Source: Desulfobacteraceae bacterium (lineage in GTDB: Bacteria > Desulfobacterota > Syntrophobacteria > BM002). From it: a stretch of 12,354 bases of DNA. Position numbers and translations under genes: made by a program. Positions 7,125 through 12,354 of this stretch are shown piece by piece. Positions within the stretch are counted from its first letter, which is position 1. Each line of letters begins with the position of its first letter. Below the pieces are notes generated by a model. The model saw only the letters and a list, made by a program, of their open reading frames with translations. It was not told where the DNA came from and ran no database searches. The stretch spans positions 1-12,354 of the forward strand of contig PPDG01000006.1 of the NCBI GenBank assembly GCA_002899795.1. Reading direction: 5' to 3'.

Positions 7125-7196
7125 TTCGACAGGGTGCTTCGCACCCGCTCAAGGCTAGCCCTGAGCGGAGGCCTGAAGAGGCCGCAGTCGAAGCCC
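7121..7196. repeat. 76-bp cloverleaf palindrome (outer stem plus three hairpins)
   Basis: Outer stem GGGTTTCGAC (7121-7130) with GTCGAAGCCC (7187-7196), 10 bp including one G-T. Inside: GGGTGC-TTC-GCACCC (7132-7146); GCTCA..TGAGC with inner GGC/GCC (7147-7166); GGCC-TGAAGA-GGCC (7170-7183). Tightly packed arms suggest a palindromic repeat element of the REP/MITE kind. It has no tRNA features apart from its size. Confidence 0.6.
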
Positions 7197-7220
7197 AAAG
7201 GGCGGATTGTTCATGGAGCC

Positions 7221-7247
7221 AGCCGGGATTCATGAATAATCCGGGCT
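7221..7247. repeat. Imperfect hairpin AGCCGGGATT / AATCCGGGCT
   Basis: The two 10-base arms pair with one mismatch around the loop CATGAAT. It belongs to the same non-coding cluster between the DUF4350 and moxR genes. Confidence 0.5.
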
Positions 7248-7357
7248 AGCAAATCGCGAGCAGGATACAGAAAGAGTAAAGAATTCGGACCAAAGGAACC
7301 GGCTTTGGGCTGCCCACTGAGGGGGCTTAATGGTCTTTCCCCTCTGCGACAGTTTGC

Positions 7358-7477
7358 TGGAGTGATGGAGCATTGGAGAATATCAAATTCCAAGCGCTAA
7401 GTCTCAGGGTTTCAGGTGTCAGGTGTCAGGAAAAAGAAACATAGAAACTGAAACCTGAACACTGAAACCTGAAACCT
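7358..7477. repeat. Word-repeat cluster upstream of moxR
   Basis: Tandem TGGAGTGATGGAGCATTGGAG (7358-7378, GGAG-spaced words) is followed by TTTCAGGTGTCAGGTGTCAG (7410-7429). The complementary words CTGAAACCTGAA and CACTGAAACCTGAAAC (7448-7475) then form an inverted array. With the hairpins at 7061-7247, the 478-bp gap between the DUF4350 and moxR starts is almost entirely repeat DNA. The remainder (7248-7357) shows nothing I recognise. Confidence 0.6.
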
Positions 7478-7530
7478 CCTTTTACTAAACGCGCCATGCG
7501 CTCTGCGCATTGCGCCTCGGAGAGAGCAAC

Positions 7531-8367
7531 ATGCCGGCAGAAGTTGAAAAATTAGTAGGGCGGATTTCTGGTGAAATATCGAAAGTGATCATGGGACAAC
7601 AGCAGGCAGTGAAGCATTTGCTGGCCGGTCTTCTGGCAAGGGGGCATGTCCTTATGGAAGGAGTTCCTGGTCTGGGCAAAACCCTCCTAGCCAAGACCTT
7701 GGCCTACATATTGAGGGCGGAGTTCACCCGAATCCAGTTCACTCCCGACCTGATGCCCGCAGACATTTTAGGCACGCAAATGTACGACTTGCAAAGTAGG
7801 CAATTTCATCTTCGCAAGGGTCCAATCTTTACGGAGATTCTTTTGGGTGACGAAATCAACCGGGCGCCGCCAAAGACCCAATCCGCGCTCCTCGAGGCCA
7901 TGGAGGAAAGGCAGGTGAGCATCGACGGCGAGACCCTGCCTTTGTCCGAAAGTTTTATGGTAGTGGCGACCCAGAATCCTATTGAACAGGAGGGCACCTA
8001 CCCGCTGCCCGAGGCTCAAATGGATCGGTTCCTTATGAAAATAGTGTTGAGCTACCCTTCCGGGGCCGAGGAGCGGGAGATACTTGCTCGGTACGGAAAG
8101 TCCTTAGATGCCCATGACCTGGAATCAATGGGACTGGCTCGGCTAGCAGGAGAAGATACCATCGTCAAATTCCGCCGCCGAGTCCGTGAAGTGAAAGTCG
8201 AGGAAGGAATAGTGGCATACGTGCAAAGCTTACTGGAAGGAACCCGACGCTCTCCTCACCTTTATCTTGGAGCCAGTCCGCGGGGGGGAATAGCTTTGCT
8301 GAAAACGAGCCAGTGCCTGGCCGCGATGGGGGGCAGGGACTTTATTGTCCCAGATGATATCAAGTAG
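7531..8367 (+). CDS. MoxR-family AAA+ ATPase, main part, ended early by in-frame TAG
   Basis: Cytoplasmic AAA+ chaperone-like ATPase of the MoxR family, typically working with VWA-type or DUF58 partners. The 278 residues from ATG 7531 show Walker A GVPGLGKT (44-51), Walker B LLGDEINRAPPKTQ (104-117; the Ala usual before DE is Gly here), sensor 1 ATQNP (146-150), arginine finger in MDRF (R166) and sensor 2 ASPRGG (248-253). The frame stops at TAG 8365-8367 directly after IVPDDIK. Family members continue with a further roughly 40 residues (VLRHRVILRPEAELEG...), and exactly that sequence follows in the same frame (8368-8484). With it the protein would be 317 residues plus one at the TAG, the normal MoxR length. 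GGAGAG upstream supports ATG 7531 over the TTG at 7510. Confidence 0.88.
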   Translation: MPAEVEKLVGRISGEISKVIMGQQQAVKHLLAGLLARGHVLMEGVPGLGKTLLAKTLAYILRAEFTRIQFTPDLMPADILGTQMYDLQSRQFHLRKGPIFTEILLGDEINRAPPKTQSALLEAMEERQVSIDGETLPLSESFMVVATQNPIEQEGTYPLPEAQMDRFLMKIVLSYPSGAEEREILARYGKSLDAHDLESMGLARLAGEDTIVKFRRRVREVKVEEGIVAYVQSLLEGTRRSPHLYLGASPRGGIALLKTSQCLAAMGGRDFIVPDDIK

Positions 8368-8484
8368 ATGACTTTGCCGGTCCTCAGACATCGGGTAATC
8401 CTCCGACCAGAGGCAGAACTGGAGGGGCTGACCCCTGACCGGGTCCTTTCCCAGATCCTGGAGGGAATTCCGGTGCCGAGGTAA
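8368..8484 (+). pseudogene. C-terminal MoxR lid segment downstream of the in-frame TAG
   Basis: 38 codons in the same frame as moxR, ATG directly abutting the TAG, ending in TAA (8482-8484). The product contains PVLRHRVILRPEAELEGLTP (4-23) and ends ILEGIPVPR, which is how MoxR proteins of this subgroup end. The sequence is well conserved, so the split is recent, an assembly error, or functional (readthrough, or reinitiation at the TAGATG junction). It contains the last part of the AAA+ lid domain. Confidence 0.75.
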
Positions 8485-8623
8485 GGAAGTGTCTAAAATG
8501 TCTAAATTGCCTAAAATGAGCAAATAATAACTAGTAGGGCGGGTCTCCGTCCCCGCCCTGAAAAAGCCTAGATGATATATAAGAATTTTTGGTCGGCACT
8601 GAAGCCGGCCCTACTGATCGCTT
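8485..8623. repeat. Repeat gap between moxR and DUF58: CTAAAATG words and a GTAGGGC palindromic element
   Basis: GTGTCTAAAATGTCTAAATT and GCCTAAAATGAGCAAAT form tandem words at 8489-8526. At 8534-8614 lies an 81-bp element with exact 7-bp ends, GTAGGGC (8534-8540) and GCCCTAC (8608-8614). It contains a hairpin at each end: GGGCGGG/CCCGCCC, and GGTCGGC/GCCGGCC with one G-T. It ends nine bases before the DUF58 start codon. Confidence 0.65.
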
Positions 8624-9967
8624 ATGGCTAATCCTGTAACAAAAGAGCGAGAACAGAGATTTTGGCAAAGATTGCCGTTTCCCACAACTCTTACTCTTTG
8701 TCTACTGGCCCTGGGGATTGGAGTCGCTGCTCTCCTGGGCTGGGAAGTGGTGGTTGCTTTCGATCTTGGGATTCTGTTGTTATGTTGCCTGGATTACACC
8801 ATGACATTGAAGGGTGGGAATATAGAGGCCGAGAGAGTCTGCCCGCCCCATTTATCCTCCAGCATCGAGCACGACATTGAGATTGTCCTCAGGAACACGG
8901 GCCCAGCCAACAGAAAAGTCCAGGTGCGGGATCAAACCCCCAAAGAATGGGAACCGGCACCGGTGCTTAAGGGACTAGTTCCTGGAAGATCTTCCCTAAG
9001 TCTTGATTATCGCCTCACGCCTTTCCAAAGAGGGGAATATAGTTTTGGAGATCTGTTTATAAGAGTGGAGGGCCCCTTGGGGTTCATGCTAACACCGATA
9101 CGACTCAGGGCTGCTCGGCAGGTGAGAGTTTACCCTGGTCTCCAGCCTTTGCGCTACGCCGACCTGGCCACATACAGGCGAGTGGCCCACAAGTGGGGAC
9201 TTCGAACAACCAAGTGGAGGGGAGAAGGCCGTGAATTCGAGTCTCTCAGGGAATACGTGGAAGGGGATGATCCTCGCAAGATCCATTGGAAAGCCACGGC
9301 CCGATTAGGCCGCCCCATTGTCCAGCAGTATCAAACAGAAAAGAACCAGATCGTAATGATTTTATTGGACGTGGGACGGTTGATGAGCGCCGAGTCAGAA
9401 GGGAAAACAAAGCTGGATCACGCCCTGGAGGCAGCGGTTCACTTGGCCCACACCGCCCTTTCAGGAGGGGATCAGGCGGGAATACTGGCATTCGCTGATC
9501 GGGTAATCTCTTTTATCCCGCCTCGAGGGACACCTGAGCAACTGCAACTCATTCTGGAGGGGACCATATCCTTACGGCCCGCTCTGGTTGAGCCCCAGTA
9601 CGAGCAGGCGCTTCTCTGGCTTCGGTCACAGGTTCGGCGGCGAAGCCTGGTGGTGATTTACACGGACCTGCTGGACGAGGTGGCGTCAGAAAACCTCCTT
9701 TCTGCGGTATCACTGCTGAGACCCCTTCATCTACCGCTGTGTGTTGCCATCAGAGAATCGGAGTGGGATGAGTTGTTGGCTCGTCCACCTTCCAAGGTTC
9801 AGGGCGTGTATGAACGGGCAGTGCTCCAAGAACTCCTTCGCCAACGCAGCAAAGCGCTTGGTGGTCTGGTGCAAAAGGGAGCTCTGGCTATGGATCTTCC
9901 TCCCTCAAAACTATCAATAGGAACTATGGAACGTTATTTAGAGGTGAAGCGACGAGGTCTATTGTGA
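8624..9967 (+). CDS. DUF58 domain-containing protein
   Basis: Function unknown, but DUF58 proteins are regularly encoded beside MoxR ATPases and carry a VWA-like fold. The 447-residue product has an N-terminal membrane hairpin (about 21-60: TTLTLCLLALGIGVAALLGW, VVAFDLGILLLCCLDY). A beta-rich region follows (65-170: IEIVLRNTG, RLTPFQRGEYSFGD, EGPLGF, YPGL), then the DUF58 signature REYVEGDDPRKIHWKATAR (209-227). A VWA-like part begins LLDVGRLM (247-254) and continues with GDQAGILAFADRV and VVIYTDLLD. The metal-site motif is DVGRL rather than the DxSxS of true VWA domains, so metal binding is doubtful. The ATG at 8624 has no obvious ribosome site because the palindromic repeat ends nine bases upstream. 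Its 3' end overlaps the convergent SpoIIM gene by 34 bp. Probably the client or partner of MoxR. Confidence 0.88.
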   Translation: MANPVTKEREQRFWQRLPFPTTLTLCLLALGIGVAALLGWEVVVAFDLGILLLCCLDYTMTLKGGNIEAERVCPPHLSSSIEHDIEIVLRNTGPANRKVQVRDQTPKEWEPAPVLKGLVPGRSSLSLDYRLTPFQRGEYSFGDLFIRVEGPLGFMLTPIRLRAARQVRVYPGLQPLRYADLATYRRVAHKWGLRTTKWRGEGREFESLREYVEGDDPRKIHWKATARLGRPIVQQYQTEKNQIVMILLDVGRLMSAESEGKTKLDHALEAAVHLAHTALSGGDQAGILAFADRVISFIPPRGTPEQLQLILEGTISLRPALVEPQYEQALLWLRSQVRRRSLVVIYTDLLDEVASENLLSAVSLLRPLHLPLCVAIRESEWDELLARPPSKVQGVYERAVLQELLRQRSKALGGLVQKGALAMDLPPSKLSIGTMERYLEVKRRGLL

Positions 9968-10926
9968 GATGCTGGCAACAGGAGGTAACAGAGCAAAAGT
10001 CCCAGGAGTACGCCAGCCAAGAGAAATTTGACCCATGGGGGCAGATGGGCCGGGGATAAAAAGCCCTCAACAATCCCTGCAACTATGAGCAGGGGAACAC
10101 AGCCGAGAATAAGTTGGGCGGCTTTTCGACCCCTCTGAGTCAGTGCCTCTTTTCTGGAAAGATCGCCGGGAGAGATCAGAGCTGACCCGAGCAGAAGCCC
10201 TCCTCCGCCCGCTATAAATATGGCGGTGAGTTCGATAACTCCGTGAGGAAGTACAAAGGACCAAAAATCAACATCCAGACCGTGAAGATGGCACAAAGCG
10301 GCCAAGGTTCCAAGCAGCAGTCCATTGAAGGCCATAATATAAACGGTTCCGACGCCAAAGGTCATGCCAAGGGCGAAGGCCAGAAAAGTTACAGAGATGT
10401 TGTTTCTCATTATCATGCTGGAGGCGAGAGGACGGATAGCCAGGATAGAGTCGAACCAAACTTTTCCCCCTTCAACTTGTTCAATAAGGTGAGGGGGGGC
10501 AACAAGCGGGATGAAGCTGTCGTCAACAAGACCTGCTAGAAAGCCGTACCCGCAGCCGAGGAGGAAGATACCGAGGGCAGCTAGGGTCCAGGGAGCTGTT
10601 TCCCTGAAGGTTGCAGGAAAAGTGGAGCGAAGGAACATCCACAAGGAACGCCATCCAGGGGAGGGGCTGCGGTAGATCTGGCCATGGGCCCGGGCCACCA
10701 GATGGTTTAAGTAGTCAACCAACTCATCGGGGAGAGCCCCCTGTTGTTGGAAAGTCTGCAACCGGGCCAGATCAGCCGTGGCCTCCCGGTATAACCGGCC
10801 CATATCTGGGAGTTCCGACGGGCGCAGACGTTGCGCTTTTCCCTGTTCCAGGGATTGGATGAGTTTTTCCAACCGCTCCCAGCGTGGTCTTCTGGACTCG
10901 ATGAATTTCTCGATGGATTGACTCAT
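9934..10926 (-). CDS. SpoIIM (DUF95)-like integral membrane protein
   Basis: Polytopic membrane protein of 330 residues in the stage II sporulation protein M family. SpoIIM acts with SpoIID/SpoIIP in Bacillus engulfment, but this family is widespread in non-sporulating bacteria and nothing else here suggests sporulation. The N-terminus MSQSIEKFIESRRPRWERLEKLI (1-23) is a typical family opening, followed by a soluble helical region to about residue 100. About five membrane segments follow (near 112-134, 176-198, 200-215, 230-248, 270-290, 298-317). The conserved LPHGVIELTAIFIAGGGGLL stretch at about 226-245 is the family hallmark. I chose ATG 10926; ATG 10950 would add eight residues. The gene runs opposite to its neighbours: it overlaps the DUF58 end by 34 bp and starts 28 bp from the divergent RDD gene. 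Confidence 0.85.
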   Translation of the reverse strand: MSQSIEKFIESRRPRWERLEKLIQSLEQGKAQRLRPSELPDMGRLYREATADLARLQTFQQQGALPDELVDYLNHLVARAHGQIYRSPSPGWRSLWMFLRSTFPATFRETAPWTLAALGIFLLGCGYGFLAGLVDDSFIPLVAPPHLIEQVEGGKVWFDSILAIRPLASSMIMRNNISVTFLAFALGMTFGVGTVYIMAFNGLLLGTLAALCHLHGLDVDFWSFVLPHGVIELTAIFIAGGGGLLLGSALISPGDLSRKEALTQRGRKAAQLILGCVPLLIVAGIVEGFLSPAHLPPWVKFLLAGVLLGLLLCYLLLPASHNRPRRFTSK

Positions 10927-10954
10927 GCCTGTAGAGTAGCAAAAGGTCATTGAG

Positions 10955-11749
10955 ATGGAAACAGCAAAAGAGAGCCTGAAGATTCAAACTCCAGAACACG
11001 TGGGGTTCAGATACGTCCTTGCCGGGTTGGGAACGCGCTCTACAGCTTTCTTACTGGATACAACTTTCCGAGCCTTGATTATCCTCTGCATCTTTTTGGC
11101 AGTATTAATGCTGGCTCGGTTGCTGCCGGATTTTGATCCAACCGGTGTTATGAAAAGTCTCCCCCAAACCTGGCTATTTGCCTTGGGAGTCTTTGCCTAC
11201 GGCGTGGTGGATTTGGGGTACTTCCTTATTTTTGAAGCCCTGTGGAGCGGTCAGACCCCGGGAAAGAGAATGCAAAAGCTGCGGGTGATCCGGGCCAACG
11301 GCCAGCCCATTGGTTGGGTGGAATCCTCCATTCGCAACATTCTGAGGGCGGTGGATATGTTGCTGGGATTCTATCCGTTAGGCTTATTCGTGATGTTTCT
11401 GAGTTCTCGCAGCCAGAGGATCGGGGACTATGCTGCTGGTACGGTAGTGATCGTAGAACGCAGGAGCAATGTTCCCATGGATAGGACTCGCCTGCGCTCA
11501 ACCTCCAAGTTGAACGTGCCCGACCTTGAACTCCATCTCTCTACCATGGAACCGAAAGATTACCAGCTCGTACGGTCTTTTCTCCAGAGAAGGGAGGCAT
11601 TGGACGGGAGGCACCGACGCGAGCTCGCAAACCTTATTGTATACCGGTTGATGAAGAGATGGGGGCTTAAACCGGAGTCCAACATTTCTGACGAGTCTTT
11701 ACTGGAAGAAATTGTTGGAGTCTACGAGCGAACCAGAAAGGCCATCTAG
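10955..11749 (+). CDS. RDD-family membrane protein
   Basis: 264-residue membrane protein of the RDD family. Its hallmark residues are visible: GTRSTAFLLDTTFRA with Arg28 and Asp35, SGQTPGKRMQKLRVI (98-112), and SQRIGDYAAGTVVIVER (153-169). Three to four hydrophobic segments fall near 38-56, 72-95 and 133-151. Many RDD proteins are short and stop soon after the third segment. This one carries an extra cytoplasmic C-terminal region of about 95 charged residues (ELHLSTMEPKDYQLVRSFLQ, ERTRKAI at the end). The family is of unknown function; some members are implicated in ion transport. AAAAGG at 10941-10946 is a plausible ribosome site. Head-to-head with the SpoIIM gene with only 28 bp between start codons, so the two promoters must overlap or lie inside the opposite gene. 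Ends in TAG. Confidence 0.88.
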   Translation: METAKESLKIQTPEHVGFRYVLAGLGTRSTAFLLDTTFRALIILCIFLAVLMLARLLPDFDPTGVMKSLPQTWLFALGVFAYGVVDLGYFLIFEALWSGQTPGKRMQKLRVIRANGQPIGWVESSIRNILRAVDMLLGFYPLGLFVMFLSSRSQRIGDYAAGTVVIVERRSNVPMDRTRLRSTSKLNVPDLELHLSTMEPKDYQLVRSFLQRREALDGRHRRELANLIVYRLMKRWGLKPESNISDESLLEEIVGVYERTRKAI

Positions 11750-12154
11750 AGTACTAAACACCAGGCACTAAACACTAAGCACTACTAAAACTCAAACTAT
11801 TTCAGGTCATTTGGCCACTGAACGTGGCCGTCACTACGCTACGCTGTCAATATGCCTTCGGCGTCATTTATGGTCATTAGGTCACTACACTACGCTTTCT
11901 TATTCATAGTTAACTGTCATTGTATCGTTGAAACAACTTAATGACGGCCGTAAGGCCCAATGACGGGCGCAGCCCTAGTGACAACGAAGCGCTCAAGCGC
12001 GAAGTGTAATGACTAATTGGTTCCTAGTACCTACTGCCTAGCGCCAACTCCCCCGCCTCCCTGCGTCATTCCCAATATTGCTAAAACAGTGAATTTCGGA
12101 ATGGAAATTGCAAATCAATAAAGGGTCGTTTTTTATACTAACCCGGGGGTATTC
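11750..12154. repeat. Non-coding repeat region with GTCA/TGAC box array
   Basis: No gene on either strand. Three blocks: CACTAAACACTAAGCACTAC-type words (11752-11786); an array of eleven GTCA or TGAC boxes (11806-12013), separated by mini-hairpins; and CCTAGTACCTACTGCCTAG words (12023-12041). Box starts on the plus strand: GTCA at 11806, 11830, 11846, 11863, 11873, 11881 and 11916; TGAC at 11942, 11961, 11979 and 12010. Hairpins lie between many of them (GGCCAC/GTGGCC, GCC-TTC-GGC, GGCC-GTAA-GGCC, GGGC-GCA-GCCC, GCGC-TCAA-GCGC). The block from 12049 to 12154 holds the leader of the next gene, with TATACT at 12134-12139 as a -10-like box but no well-placed -35. Confidence 0.65.
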
Positions 12155-12354
12155 ATGACTCAGAATACGGCTGCCGCAGATGATAAAACATTCGCCATAA
12201 GTCTGACAGGAGTCAGGGCAGGATTCGCTCAGGAAGAATTGGTTAGTGCTCTCCAGCGTATCTTTCCACGCCAAACAGCTGAGCAAATCCGTGGGGCCAT
12301 AGCGAAACTTACATTTATGTTGACCCGCGAAGAAACGGAAGAGCAGGCCAAAAA
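12155..12354 (+). CDS. Unknown protein, N-terminal 66 codons only (runs off right edge)
   Basis: Open from ATG 12155 to the window end with no stop. A GGGGGT motif five bases upstream serves as ribosome site. The product begins MTQNTAAADDKTFAISLTGV and continues with amphipathic helices (FAQEELVSALQRIF, AEQIRGAIAKLTFML, REETEEQAKK). A beta strand followed by helices rich in Glu, Lys and Ala, ending just before an expected helix and strand, is loosely like the small alpha/beta fold of the L7/L12 C-terminal domain. Proteins with such an N-terminal domain ahead of membrane or zinc-ribbon parts exist, but I do not recognise this gene. Confidence 0.65.
   Translation, partial: MTQNTAAADDKTFAISLTGVRAGFAQEELVSALQRIFPRQTAEQIRGAIAKLTFMLTREETEEQAK

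Noticed and set aside
7121..7196. A tRNA gene (76 nt, cloverleaf)
   Set aside because: The outer stem is 10 bp rather than 7, there is no GTTCGA T-loop, no seven-base anticodon loop and no CCA end; the arms pack as palindromes.
7403..7477. CRISPR array
   Set aside because: Units are about 7-12 bp, lack unique spacers of constant length, and occur in both orientations; no cas genes are nearby.
9934..10926. Evidence for endospore formation from the SpoIIM homologue
   Set aside because: The family is common outside spore formers, and no other sporulation gene is visible.
11806..12013. CRISPR array from spaced TGAC boxes
   Set aside because: The conserved part is only 4-7 bp, spacing varies from 8 to 35 bp, and the intervening bases are hairpins.

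Overview
The window is most plausibly bacterial, from a Gram-negative relative of the Desulfobacterota (Deltaproteobacteria). That placement is an inference from gene content and from the style of the non-coding DNA: almost every long gap holds runs of short repeated words (for example CTGAAACCTGAA, CTAAAATCTAAAATC, GTCATT/AATGAC, CACTAAACACTAAG, CCTACTGCCTAG), which I recall from that group. No rRNA, tRNA, transposase or CRISPR array is visible.

Left part (1-2563): a minus-strand vitamin-transport operon. ThiW, an ECF substrate-binding membrane component, is followed by a double-headed EcfA-type ATPase that starts inside the thiW stop codon (GTGA overlap) and runs off the left edge. Between thiW and its upstream region lies a roughly 160-nt element that can fold into a long closing stem with three internal hairpins. 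It sits where a riboswitch would sit, but I could not match it to the TPP riboswitch. Upstream of it is a repeat-rich gap of about 500 bp.

Middle (2564-4526, plus strand): an MltD-like lytic transglycosylase with one LysM domain, then a FabG-like short-chain dehydrogenase. A gap of about 390 bp with word repeats follows.

Right part (4918-11749): a six-gene membrane/chaperone cassette: DUF4129 protein, DUF4350 protein, MoxR AAA+ ATPase, DUF58 protein, then SpoIIM-like membrane protein (minus strand) and RDD-family membrane protein (plus strand). The families are known to cluster, but the function of the combination is not established. By inference, MoxR remodels or activates a complex built around the DUF58 protein at the inner membrane, with DUF4129, DUF4350, SpoIIM and RDD as membrane partners. 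The MoxR frame carries an in-frame TAG after residue 278, and the normal family C-terminus continues in the same frame for 38 more codons. A partial gene of unknown function begins at 12155 and runs off the right edge.

Most notable: the amber codon inside moxR; the large structured element in front of thiW; a tRNA-sized cloverleaf palindrome (7121-7196) inside the cassette; and a 208-bp array of GTCA/TGAC boxes alternating with mini-hairpins (11806-12013).
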